Below are positions 31,353 through 39,576 of a stretch of 39,576 nucleotides of DNA, one piece after another. Source of the DNA: an uncultured Eubacteriales bacterium (GTDB lineage: Bacteria; Bacillota; Clostridia; Oscillospirales; Acutalibacteraceae); contig CAKSPR010000011.1 in NCBI GenBank assembly GCA_934486455.1, positions 1 to 39,576 of the forward strand. The letters run 5' to 3'. The position numbers and the translations under genes were made by a program. Position 1 is the first letter of the stretch. Each line of letters opens with the position of its first letter. Below the pieces are notes generated by a model. It was given only the letters and a program-made list of their open reading frames with translations, ran no database searches and was not told the DNA's origin.

Positions 31353-32285
31353 TTACATATTCACGGCCTTGTACAAAATAAGCCTTGCGTCGTTTGCGGT
31401 TAACTTGCCGTCTCCGTCAATGTCGAGCCGTTTCTTTTCCTCGTCGCTCACATCGGTAATATCCACGCTGACCTGTAGGGCAATCAGAGCATCGTCAACA
31501 GTATAGGTGTATACAGGCGTCGGAGTGGGCGCGGGTTGTTCCTTTTCTTTGAGTTCGAGCGCCGTAAGCCAGCACTGCTCTCCCCATATTCCATCGGCAG
31601 TAAGCCCGTGAGCTGCCTGCCAGCTCTTTATCCTGTCAACAGTACCGTCGCCCACATAGCCGTCCTCGCTCGCGCCGACGGTGTGCTGTACGATTTTAGC
31701 AACATTGGAATAGGCGGTTGATTTCTTGATTACAGAAGCTTTAAGAACATTTCTGAACTCTTCATCGTCCCCGTTGTCTGTTATGCCGTGCTGCGGGAAA
31801 CTCCAGCCGTCTGCCATATGTACAAGCCGCACATTTTTCACATTGCAATCACAAGAGGGATAGTTCCCGAAGGTCTGCACGGGAGTCACGCTTTGATTTC
31901 TCCAGTAGGTCGGGAAGCCTCTTCCGTCTATATGAACAAAGCCGTCGTCATAGTAACAGCCTATACCCATAATCCAAAGCCCTTGGGAGAAGTGTGCTAC
32001 ATCGTAAGGGCTAACCCCCTGCACAACAATGTCAAAGGCTTTGCCTTTGGTGTGATAAGAGCTTGAAGCGCCGCCCACCTTGCGGTTATATTCGGGTGTG
32101 CGATATGCGCTTGTTACGGTGACAGGCTTGCCGAAATGCTGTCTTATAAGCTCGAGCTTGTACGCAAGGTCAATGTCGATCGGGATGTAGTCGCTGCCGT
32201 CGTGACAGGCAAATTCCGACACCTTGAAATGCTCGGTGAGATTGTTGTTCCCTTCGAGCTTTTTTGAATATTGCTTAATTGCCAT
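31353..32285 (-). CDS. Phage endolysin: M15 peptidase + peptidoglycan-binding domain + dockerin
   Basis: This 310-aa lysin has three parts. Residues 15-125 form a Peptidase_M15-type zinc peptidase: SAYRTPEYNRKVGGASSSYHTKGKAFDI with H78 and D85, and FVHIDGRG with H118 as the third ligand. About residues 190-245 form a peptidoglycan-binding domain (VGDGTVDRIKSWQAAHGLTADGIWG). After a PAPTPTP linker, residues 258-310 form a dockerin-like module with one intact calcium loop DIDGDGKLTAND (288-299); the first repeat (YTVDDALIALQVSV) has lost its loop. Dockerins bind cohesins of cellulosomes or cell-surface scaffolds. AGGAGAG precedes the ATG. Part of the prophage lysis module next to the holin. Confidence 0.88.
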   Translation of the reverse strand: MAIKQYSKKLEGNNNLTEHFKVSEFACHDGSDYIPIDIDLAYKLELIRQHFGKPVTVTSAYRTPEYNRKVGGASSSYHTKGKAFDIVVQGVSPYDVAHFSQGLWIMGIGCYYDDGFVHIDGRGFPTYWRNQSVTPVQTFGNYPSCDCNVKNVRLVHMADGWSFPQHGITDNGDDEEFRNVLKASVIKKSTAYSNVAKIVQHTVGASEDGYVGDGTVDRIKSWQAAHGLTADGIWGEQCWLTALELKEKEQPAPTPTPVYTYTVDDALIALQVSVDITDVSDEEKKRLDIDGDGKLTANDARLILYKAVNM

Positions 32286-32297
32286 TTTAATCTCTCC

Positions 32298-33398
32298 TTA
32301 TTTCGATGCTATTTTGAACAGTTCAATATCAACCGTCCACTTGCCGGCAAGAGCGCTCCATTCGCACCTTGCCCGGTGCAAAGTTCCAACGGTGCAATTT
32401 ACATATTGACCTGTGCCGAAATTGTTGCTCAAAATCGGTGCCTGAGTAGGCGTATTGGCCGAACTGACGGTACACCACTGTACCCTAATACTCGCCGTAC
32501 CCGAATTGAAGTATTCAACCTCGATTACATCGCCGTCGCTCGCCGAATCCGGGAGGGTAAGAGTGAACGCCGCCGTTACAGTAAGCTTGTAATGCTTTCC
32601 TGCTGCGAGAACGGAGGGCAAGGTGGTTGATGTGGGCAGCTCATTAATAGATTCGGTCGGGCAATTGATCCACATAGCATAAGTCACATCGACCCAAAGA
32701 GCCATAGGCCGGTTTGAATTGATATATTTTCTCGGAATGTTTGTGGTATAGCTGTTACCGTCTCTCGAACAAACAATGTTTTTAGTTTTTCCGTCGGTAA
32801 AATTGATTTTCAAAGGGTTCCCGGTTTCAGCGGCAAGACTGTTCGGCGGACTGACCCATATTATTTTGTCCAAACAGTCGGCGCTTTTGAGATTGACATT
32901 CATATTATCCGCATCAGAACTCGAAGCATATACGACCTTACAAAGGGAATCGGCCTTCGCCAGAGCGTCAACAAGCGCCTTGAACTCATCCGCCGCTGTC
33001 ACCGTTCCCGAACTCTCGGCGCTGCTTACCACCGAGACCTTAAAGGGCGCCGATTGCAGCTTGAACATTTTAGCCGTATTGTTATATTCATAAAAAATCA
33101 CCGTTCCCTCAAGGGAGGTATAGGCCGAATCTATGATCGGCACATCGGCAACGATTTTCCCGTTGATATATAAACAGGTTATTGTTGCCACGATTTCGGT
33201 TTTGCCGTTCTGCGTTTTTGTCAGAACGAGCACCGGGTTGACCGTGTCCGACAGTACCAATGTTTCCGACCCGTTTTTTGGGGTCATAACAAACATTCGG
33301 CTGTTTTGGTCGGTGGATGCTATGTTGATCACCGGGGCGGTGCTTGCCGTTCCCGAAAAATCCACATCAAAGCGATAAACCACCTTGTTTTCTTCCAT
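32298..33398 (-). CDS. Phage baseplate upper protein / receptor-binding-like (BppU-like)
   Basis: The N-terminal 130 residues resemble BppU-type baseplate upper proteins of Gram-positive phages (VYRFDVDFSG..., repeated short beta strands, FVMTPKNGSETLVL and GTVIFYEYNN). The C-terminal half is beta-rich with an Ala/Ser/Thr-rich composition and could be a receptor-binding or spike-like domain. The frame reaches 33407, but the ATG at 33398, behind GAGGTG, is the best start (366 aa). It lies between the giant polyvalent gene and the endolysin. Receptor is unknown. Confidence 0.7.
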   Translation of the reverse strand: MEENKVVYRFDVDFSGTASTAPVINIASTDQNSRMFVMTPKNGSETLVLSDTVNPVLVLTKTQNGKTEIVATITCLYINGKIVADVPIIDSAYTSLEGTVIFYEYNNTAKMFKLQSAPFKVSVVSSAESSGTVTAADEFKALVDALAKADSLCKVVYASSSDADNMNVNLKSADCLDKIIWVSPPNSLAAETGNPLKINFTDGKTKNIVCSRDGNSYTTNIPRKYINSNRPMALWVDVTYAMWINCPTESINELPTSTTLPSVLAAGKHYKLTVTAAFTLTLPDSASDGDVIEVEYFNSGTASIRVQWCTVSSANTPTQAPILSNNFGTGQYVNCTVGTLHRARCEWSALAGKWTVDIELFKIASK

Positions 33399-33452
33399 TT
33401 TCATCACCTCGTTAAATATAAAGGGAGCCCTTTTTAAAAGGCTCCCTTTCTC

Positions 33453-36400
33453 TTATTTACTTTTTTTCCGTTCTTCAGCCCGCTTTTCTTGTTCCTTCTT
33501 TTCCTTTGCCTCCTTTCGCCAGCTTTCAAGGGTACCGTTAAGGTCGTCATAAAGCCCGGTTTGGCTCAATATCGACTTTATTTCGGCCACCGTGTTGACA
33601 TCCTTGTTATCAAAGGCCTCCACATATCTTGGTTTGAATTCTTCGGTAAATTTCGCCCTTACCTTTCCCCGCGCGTCGGAATTTACTTTGTTTTTCCTTT
33701 TTCCTTTCGTGCCGGTCAGCTCGTAAGGATCGGCGCCCTTATCAAGAAGCTTTTCCCGTTCGGCCTCGATTTCATCGCTTATCAGCTTTTTCATTGTTGT
33801 AAGGTCTTTTGCTTTGTAGGCCTTTTCGTATTTTGCGGTGATTTTTGACGCCTGCTTTGCTTTTGCGGCAGAGGCCTTTCCGGCTATTGGAATATTTGAA
33901 ACAAATTCCGAAACAACCTCCTGTCCCGTGGTCGTGCTCGGACGCCCCAAAGAATTAACGGTGTTGTAAATTCCTCGTATGTCCCGCATAATGTTTTTAA
34001 CGGGCAGCCCGGCAAAGTTGCAAAGTCCTCCGACAAAGGACTCAAGCTTTCGGTAAAGGCTCATATCCTCGTTGCTGAGAGCTTCGCAGGCATCAAAAAA
34101 CGATGTTACCACCTCAAGATCCTGTCTTGTAACATCGTTACCGTCGATTATTTCCACAATGTCCTTCACAAAGGGGAGCATTGTCAGAGGATTAAGGTCT
34201 CCGGCGAGATTTCGGGCGAGTGCCTGAAGGTATTTATCCCAAAAGCTTTCGTCCTCGTCATCGTCACGCCCTGCCCCCACAAGGGATTTAAACACGGCGG
34301 CAAGGATAATAGAAGCGTATACCGCTGCCGTCACCCTGGCAAACCGCTTTACCGCTCCTGCTTTGCCTCTGCGAATGTCAATGGAAGCTCTGTAAAGCAT
34401 ATTGACCGAAGTGGTGGGCTCGCCCATAAACGCAGTGGCCATTTTCATAATTTCGCTGTCGCTTCTCATCATGGCACTGCGTGAAAGAGTGGAGTCGTAA
34501 ACCTGTGTTTTAACTATCACTTCGGTAAACCGTTCGCCGCATTTTTCAAGGAATTCTTTGGAATTAAACTCGAGGTCGGTCGTGTCTGCAATTTCTCTTT
34601 TAACCGCATCCCAAATTCTGCTCCAGCCGAATTCATCGGCCTTTGCCGCGCCCCACATAAACAGCTCATCTCGGTAATATCTGTCGGTCAAAAGGCCCTT
34701 TATTTTGTCCTTTCCTTCGTATTCACGGGCTAAAATAAAGTCGGTTGCCGCCCTTCCCGAGCCGGTGTCGAAGCCGCCCATTTCCTTTATAATGGCGATA
34801 GGGGCATACTTTTGTATCTCCTTAAATCGGGAAACCGATTTGTTTTCCTTTGCGGCGGGGGTATTTGCAAAATACTTTCCGTCGATTTCGGCCATAGCTC
34901 TTACAATAGCCATTGCCTGCTGTATTTCCACCGAGAGATTGACCGCCACAGCCGTCTTTTTAAATCGGGCAATAAGCCGTATCGGCAGCTCATAAAGCGC
35001 GGCCTTTCTCACCGTTCCGCCGTTAAGATCCCGTGAAAAGTCCTCGAAATATTTAACGCTTTCTTCACCGAAAATGTTTTTAAGGGTGGTTTTGACCGAC
35101 CGTGAGGTGTCCTCCTCGAGATACGGAGTAAAGCTTAGTATTCGGTTAAGATTTTCAATAGGAAGGACAAACCCGTGATAAAGCGCCATTTTGTTGATGT
35201 GACCGCTCCATACATCCTCAAAGCCTCTGAGCACAATGGGGTTTTTGGCGTTTTTCACCGTTTCTTTGGTCATTCCGCTGTTTTTAAGAAGCGTTTCCTG
35301 TCCCTGCTCGCTGCTCATGTTAAGAAAATCTCTGTCCGATTCGAGAGGGAAGTACACCTTTTCCTTAATAATATCTATGCCGTAAAGCTGTCGGGAGACC
35401 TCGTTGCCCTTTTCGCCGATTTTTGTCAGGTAATCCTGAAGCTCCTCAACAAATCTGCGTTGTTTATCGGTAAGACCGCCTTCTTCCGAGATCCCGAACA
35501 TTCTGTTCATATCGTTCTCGGTTAAACGGTATGCCTCCTTGGCCGTTCGAACGACCCGCTTTTTCTTTTCGCCGTCCTTTTCATCGGTCTTAACTTCGGC
35601 AAAAAAGCCCTTTTTGTTGTCTCCGAAAACAAATCCGCCGTTTTCAATGTGCTTTCGGCCTTGCTCTCGGCGGGATATGGCATATGCCGACATAAGCTCG
35701 GAAAGCGTCACCGTAAACTTCTGCCCGCTTTCCAGGTTAAAGGTTTTTGCCTTGTCGAGGTTCCAGTCGTCATATCCGTATTTTTCCCTCATTCTGCTTA
35801 GCGTTTCTTTGGCTTCGGCTATATCTCTTGCATATGTGTCCTGACCTCTTATAAAGTCAAAATACATCTGCGTAAATTCCTTTGAGCCGGTCTTTTGAAA
35901 TGCTGTATAAGGAGTCATCATCGACCATTCAAAGGAGCGTTTACCCGAAAGTGCCTTTTGGGAAAGAGGATGTCTGAAATCGGGAAGCTTGCTTTTCCTT
36001 GTGGCCTCCTTCATTTCCTCCATTGCCGTCAAGGCCGCCTGCTCGACCGTTTGCTTTTTGCCGCTCTTAAACAGCTTGTTTTGGGTCGTCATGGTGTGAT
36101 AAACCATTTTATACGCGTCATAAAGCTGTGAAAGCTCGGCCTCGTTCATGCTCCGAATGCTTTTGTCCGAAAGCTCCTCCGCAATAGATTTAAGCTTTTC
36201 GGCGACAACATCGTTGTAAGCGTTCCTTATATATCCCAGCCCGGAATTTTTAAGCTCACAATATGCGTCATAAAGCCCCTGTAAGGCCTTTCCCACCGTC
36301 TGCCTGTTTGCGGCCGCTCTCTTTTCTGCAAGTATTCCCGAAAGAGCATCCGATCTTGAAAGGGAATAGAGCTTCGCCCTTTGCTTTTCCACAAGCTTCT

Positions 36401-38405
36401 CATATTCCGAAATTCTGTTTAAAAGCTCCTCTGATCTTTCTCCGCTTTCCTGTGACTGTTTGGCCTTTTCAAGCTTCGACTGTGCCGTAAGATAACCGTC
36501 ATACAGCCTTTGCAGCTCTTTAAGCGCCGCCCTTTGCTCCTCGTTTTCCACCGAAGAGGGCGTTATTTCGGCCAGTATGTCATAGCCTGTCTTTTCATCC
36601 GCAAAAAGGAAATCTGCCGATTCAAGCACCTTTTCAACCGTCTTTCTCATTTCGGCCTTAACATTTCTATCCTTGCTCCCGTGGTTATAAATGTTTTTAA
36701 ACCGTTTGATAAGACGGCGTATCTTTCGGCGGTCAATCGTTTGGGCGTTTCTTTTCCTTCGTTTTTCATTCTGCTGCCTGAAGCTTTCTTTAATCTCTAA
36801 GATCCTTGCGTCTCTCTGCTCTCTCAGCTTGGACAAGGCCTCCCGCTTTTCGGTTTTAAGCTCGGAGATTTTCTGCTCCCGAAGGTCGACCCGCTGCTGT
36901 GCCCTGTCGGCAAATGTTGTGTCGGGGCTGACCTCGTTAAACCGTTCGAGAATGTCCGCCCCGAGCAAAGCCGCCGCCTGACCTGCCGAAAGCTCGCCGT
37001 CCTCAAGGTACGGATTGAATCCCGTCTTTTCGTCAAGGCTGTCTCTTACCTCGATAAGATTTCTCCACATTTCCTGAGTGCTGTCGGCGTTCCTGTCGAG
37101 CAGGGGAACGGTCTCGCAAAGATCCTCCCATACATCGTCGATATAAAATGCGTTTTCGGTGCCCTTCGCCCGCATATTAAGCTTTTTGCCATACTGTCTG
37201 TATGCCGCGCCGAAGGTGCCGAACATATCTTTAAGCTCGGACACATCCTGAAGGTTCGGGATAAGCCTGTAACTTCTCTGCGCCTTTTTATAATCCGCAA
37301 ATTCTTCGGGAGTTATGTCGGTAAAGGACTGGGCAATAACCGATTTTGCAATGTCGTTCGCTGTCTTGACAATAAAGGCATAGTCTCCCGAGCTTTCAAC
37401 ATCCGCATTTGCCAAAAACTCATAAAAGCCTGTCAGCATATCCTTGAGATCGTAAAAGCTTATTTCGCTGGAGTATTCGCCTATAATGCTTCGGGCAATG
37501 CGGTTGATGTCGGCCTGCATAAGAGCATTTTTGCCCTTGCCGCCCATTCTCTTTGACTTGACAAATTCGCCTTTCAGCCGCTCGATCTCGGCCTTGTAAT
37601 CGGCATTGTCCCGCATAAGGGAGGAAAGCTCGGCATTGTCGGTCAGTCTCATTCCCGCGTCGGATATGGAAGCTCTCTGATCGTCGGAAAGAACATAGTT
37701 TTGGTATTTGTTTGAATTAGACAAATATTCTTTGTCATTTTGTGCATAATATTTATTGACAGTTTCTCTGTATTGTGATAAACTGTTAGTGTAATCGGCA
37801 GTAAATGCATGGTCGGGGAATTGGACCCCGGGTCTGTTTTTACCAAGCCGATTATTTTTTTCGGACGCATAAAGTATGCGTCCTTCTTTTTTTGCGTTAA
37901 GCACATAGTTTAAAATATTGCTCTTTCCGTAACCGCTCAGCACAACATTACTGTCAAGGGTCATGTTGTAAAGCTTGCCCTTGCCGTCCGGCTCAATGGC
38001 CGCAACAATATTAACGCCGTTTTTGTCGGTAAGGCTTGTGACAGCTATAATGCGGAGGTCGCTTTGCTTTGCGGAGGATTTGATTAAGAAAAGCGGTTTT
38101 TCAAGAGCTTTGGGGAGACCGAGCAAAATGTCCTTACCAAGGTCATGATAATTCCGACCTTTAACATATCTGCCGTCGGCCTTCGCCTGTGCCTCGCTCA
38201 CCGTCATTGTGTATACATGGGTAGGAGTTATGAGCATGGGACGGTTTTGCAGGTGTAAAATGCTCTGAAGTGAATTCGGAGTGTTTCCCATGTAGATATG
38301 ATTGTTTTTGTCGAATGTGTTGTTAAGCACACCGTCAATCTGTTCTTCAAAGCTTTCGCTTACACTGTATCTGAATTCTCCGTATTCCGATTCATATACC
38401 GGCAC
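33453..38405 (-). CDS. Giant polyvalent phage protein, C-terminal part (MuF-like nuclease domain, coiled coils, membrane segment)
   Basis: This frame of 1650 codons begins at a GTG with no ribosome binding site and is in the same frame as the upstream piece at 38490-39576, so it is probably not an independent gene. Residues about 40-215 match a MuF C-terminal/BECR-nuclease-like domain (ILHLQNRPMLITPTHVYTMT, YHDLGKDILLGLPKALEKPLFLI, YGKSNILNYVLNAKKEGRI). About 260-760 is coiled-coil rich (KREALSKLREQRDARILEIKE). A membrane segment (AAVYASIILAAVFKSLVGAG) is near 1365, and the end is basic and Lys/Glu-rich. Such large polyvalent proteins are carried in the virion and enter the host with DNA. Parent molecule would exceed 2000 aa. 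Confidence 0.7.
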   Translation of the reverse strand: MPVYESEYGEFRYSVSESFEEQIDGVLNNTFDKNNHIYMGNTPNSLQSILHLQNRPMLITPTHVYTMTVSEAQAKADGRYVKGRNYHDLGKDILLGLPKALEKPLFLIKSSAKQSDLRIIAVTSLTDKNGVNIVAAIEPDGKGKLYNMTLDSNVVLSGYGKSNILNYVLNAKKEGRILYASEKNNRLGKNRPGVQFPDHAFTADYTNSLSQYRETVNKYYAQNDKEYLSNSNKYQNYVLSDDQRASISDAGMRLTDNAELSSLMRDNADYKAEIERLKGEFVKSKRMGGKGKNALMQADINRIARSIIGEYSSEISFYDLKDMLTGFYEFLANADVESSGDYAFIVKTANDIAKSVIAQSFTDITPEEFADYKKAQRSYRLIPNLQDVSELKDMFGTFGAAYRQYGKKLNMRAKGTENAFYIDDVWEDLCETVPLLDRNADSTQEMWRNLIEVRDSLDEKTGFNPYLEDGELSAGQAAALLGADILERFNEVSPDTTFADRAQQRVDLREQKISELKTEKREALSKLREQRDARILEIKESFRQQNEKRRKRNAQTIDRRKIRRLIKRFKNIYNHGSKDRNVKAEMRKTVEKVLESADFLFADEKTGYDILAEITPSSVENEEQRAALKELQRLYDGYLTAQSKLEKAKQSQESGERSEELLNRISEYEKLVEKQRAKLYSLSRSDALSGILAEKRAAANRQTVGKALQGLYDAYCELKNSGLGYIRNAYNDVVAEKLKSIAEELSDKSIRSMNEAELSQLYDAYKMVYHTMTTQNKLFKSGKKQTVEQAALTAMEEMKEATRKSKLPDFRHPLSQKALSGKRSFEWSMMTPYTAFQKTGSKEFTQMYFDFIRGQDTYARDIAEAKETLSRMREKYGYDDWNLDKAKTFNLESGQKFTVTLSELMSAYAISRREQGRKHIENGGFVFGDNKKGFFAEVKTDEKDGEKKKRVVRTAKEAYRLTENDMNRMFGISEEGGLTDKQRRFVEELQDYLTKIGEKGNEVSRQLYGIDIIKEKVYFPLESDRDFLNMSSEQGQETLLKNSGMTKETVKNAKNPIVLRGFEDVWSGHINKMALYHGFVLPIENLNRILSFTPYLEEDTSRSVKTTLKNIFGEESVKYFEDFSRDLNGGTVRKAALYELPIRLIARFKKTAVAVNLSVEIQQAMAIVRAMAEIDGKYFANTPAAKENKSVSRFKEIQKYAPIAIIKEMGGFDTGSGRAATDFILAREYEGKDKIKGLLTDRYYRDELFMWGAAKADEFGWSRIWDAVKREIADTTDLEFNSKEFLEKCGERFTEVIVKTQVYDSTLSRSAMMRSDSEIMKMATAFMGEPTTSVNMLYRASIDIRRGKAGAVKRFARVTAAVYASIILAAVFKSLVGAGRDDDEDESFWDKYLQALARNLAGDLNPLTMLPFVKDIVEIIDGNDVTRQDLEVVTSFFDACEALSNEDMSLYRKLESFVGGLCNFAGLPVKNIMRDIRGIYNTVNSLGRPSTTTGQEVVSEFVSNIPIAGKASAAKAKQASKITAKYEKAYKAKDLTTMKKLISDEIEAEREKLLDKGADPYELTGTKGKRKNKVNSDARGKVRAKFTEEFKPRYVEAFDNKDVNTVAEIKSILSQTGLYDDLNGTLESWRKEAKEKKEQEKRAEERKKSK

Positions 38406-38489
38406 GGTGCCGCTCTCAAAGAATTTGTTTATGTCGGACAGAATTTTTGAGGTTGCGGTTCCTTTGGGATAGGTTACGCTACCGGCGGA

Positions 38490-38492
38490 CTA
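38490..38492 (-). other. In-frame amber (TAG) codon splitting the polyvalent gene
   Basis: On the minus strand the codon after ...DFSKKNG is TAG. Immediately after it the same frame continues with SAGSVTYPKGTATSKILSD... and on through the 1650-codon frame. Both pieces are in the same frame, and the downstream piece lacks a ribosome binding site. Confidence 0.85.
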
Positions 38493-39576
38493 TCCGTTCT
38501 TTTTGGAAAAATCAACGCTGAATTCGTCATTGTCTTTCATTATTTCGGGTATAACATCGCGGAGTCTGCTTATTTGCTCGGCATTCGGAGCGGCGGATAT
38601 ATCTATTCCGTAGGTCTGCATTCGGATGTTGCCCATATTCATGAAATAAATAAGGCTGTCGGAATATTCGGCGCTGTCGGGCATATCGAGAATTTCCGAA
38701 ATTTCTCTGTGGTCTTTGATACGGTAGCCCTGTCCTTCGGAAAAGTCAAGCATTTCACCGTTCGTGAGAATGTATGAGGCTAAATCCACTCTTTCGGTAG
38801 TGCCGAAGGTATCAACCGCCTTTTGTGCGTATTCGGCCTTTTGCCTGTCGGTGAGCTTGTCTACCGACCGCATAAATTCATCTCTTGACTGTTCGTTTGC
38901 GCTGTCTATTTTTGCCCGGAGATCCTTTTGTTCTCCCGTGATTTCCGACATGCGCTTTGTGACAGCATAAAGCCCGCTGCTGTGTGTGAATTTACCGTAT
39001 TCCTTAACTGCCTCGTCAAGCGCGTCACCTTCTCCGGTTGAAATAATATCAAGCAACCTTTTATACTCGTCGCTTGCTTTTATCTTATCAACCTTTTTTT
39101 CGAGTTCTCGGTATTCACTCTGCAATTCGTTAAGACGGTCACTGTCAGAAAGCTGATTGCCATTGCTGTCCGAAACCGAAAAAGACGAATTATTTTTGGA
39201 TTTTTGCATAGAATGGGTATTGACATTGCCGTTTCCTTGTGTTACAGTGGTGTCAGATGAAGGCACACCCTTTCTATCGCTTCCTGAACCGTTTTGGTTC
39301 ATAGCGGTATTGTGTGCCTTCATCTTTTTTTGCTTTAAGGTGAATTTCTGAGGGGTAAATTTTATTATGTCATAGAGAACCATATTGTTTGCTGAAGTAA
39401 GACCCACGATAACTTCTGCCGAATAATCGTTGCTTCCGACTCGAATCAGAACATCTCCCCGAGCAAATTCCTTGAAATTATCCTTGCGGGTATGGTTTAG
39501 ATCCTCGTTTATATAATTCGTAGAAGCAAGAACAATATCGTCAAGGTTATTTGCCGACCTATATTTGTCTTTATAT
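38490..39576 (-). CDS. Giant polyvalent phage protein, N-terminal part (partial)
   Basis: The frame is open to the right window edge, so the start is not visible; a GTG at 39407 is internal. The first visible 80 residues (SANNLDDIVLASTNYINEDLNHTRKD, FARGDVLIRVGSNDYSAEVIVGLTSANNMVLYDIIKFTP) resemble the large polyvalent protein-associated/BECR-type nuclease module found in phage and plasmid polyvalent proteins. A Ser/Asn/Gly-rich linker (SDRKGVPSSDTTVTQGNG...) and a helical, charged segment follow, ending at KKNG before the amber codon. Together with the downstream frame it forms a tandem-domain virion protein. The assignment to this family is by pattern, not search. Confidence 0.65.
   Translation of the reverse strand, partial: YKDKYRSANNLDDIVLASTNYINEDLNHTRKDNFKEFARGDVLIRVGSNDYSAEVIVGLTSANNMVLYDIIKFTPQKFTLKQKKMKAHNTAMNQNGSGSDRKGVPSSDTTVTQGNGNVNTHSMQKSKNNSSFSVSDSNGNQLSDSDRLNELQSEYRELEKKVDKIKASDEYKRLLDIISTGEGDALDEAVKEYGKFTHSSGLYAVTKRMSEITGEQKDLRAKIDSANEQSRDEFMRSVDKLTDRQKAEYAQKAVDTFGTTERVDLASYILTNGEMLDFSEGQGYRIKDHREISEILDMPDSAEYSDSLIYFMNMGNIRMQTYGIDISAAPNAEQISRLRDVIPEIMKDNDEFSVDFSKKNG

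Noticed and set aside
29155..39576. Use of an alternative genetic code (TAG as glutamine) throughout the prophage
   Set aside because: Two small phage genes end in TAG at sensible boundaries (29155, 31030), one with the next gene's ribosome binding site directly behind it; only one amber interrupts a frame.
1..39576. CRISPR array or Cas genes
   Set aside because: No regularly spaced direct repeats with unique spacers and no Cas-like proteins were seen; the CACAC cluster near 29.1 kb is far too short.

Overview
The window looks like a chromosome segment of a Gram-positive, moderate-GC member of the Clostridia, most likely Oscillospiraceae/Ruminococcaceae-like. It carries SepF, DivIVA, PyrR, a GdpP-type c-di-AMP phosphodiesterase, RNase J, a SpoVB-type flippase and a two-subunit transketolase. 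Its ribosome binding sites are strong and purine-rich, several genes start with TTG, and the promoters fit the sigma-A consensus. The family placement is inference; only the Firmicutes character is well supported.

Layout. (1) 1-8890, plus strand: a cell-division and envelope cluster (HlyD-like adaptor fragment, YggS, SepF, DivIVA, IleRS, LspA, RluD-type pseudouridine synthase, Cof-type HAD phosphatase), close to the region downstream of dcw in other Firmicutes but without ylmG and ylmH. (2) 8932-10891: split transketolase and a strong terminator. (3) 10905-14079: TetR regulator, ABC ATPase and ABC permease behind a consensus promoter. (4) 14131-15509, minus: endonuclease III and RNase HI, separated by a cloverleaf-shaped inverted-repeat element. 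(5) 15738-22806, plus: a nucleotidyltransferase fused to a degenerate phosphohexomutase domain, RNase J, GdpP and ribosomal protein L9. (6) 22993-25270, minus: uracil permease and PyrR, with a promoter, leader and intrinsic terminator upstream of pyrR that look like an attenuator. (7) 25610-28582, plus: SpoVB-like flippase and a membrane diguanylate cyclase. (8) 28883-29040: tRNA-Leu(GAG) with its own promoter and terminator.

From about 29.1 kb to the window end every gene lies on the minus strand and reads toward the tRNA. This is one end of a prophage, probably integrated at the tRNA-Leu gene. In transcription order it holds a giant polyvalent virion protein (over 6.1 kb, open at the window edge), a baseplate/receptor-binding protein, an M15 endolysin with a C-terminal dockerin module, a small membrane protein, a phi-LC3-type holin, a small HTH protein, a terminator, and a trio of small phage genes next to the attachment end.

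The most unusual points are the dockerin on a phage endolysin, a single in-frame amber codon splitting the giant polyvalent gene while the reading frame stays open on both sides, the intact four-way-junction repeat between nth and rnhA, the catalytically dead mutase domain, and the pyrR leader. All family assignments are from reading the sequence; no database search was run.
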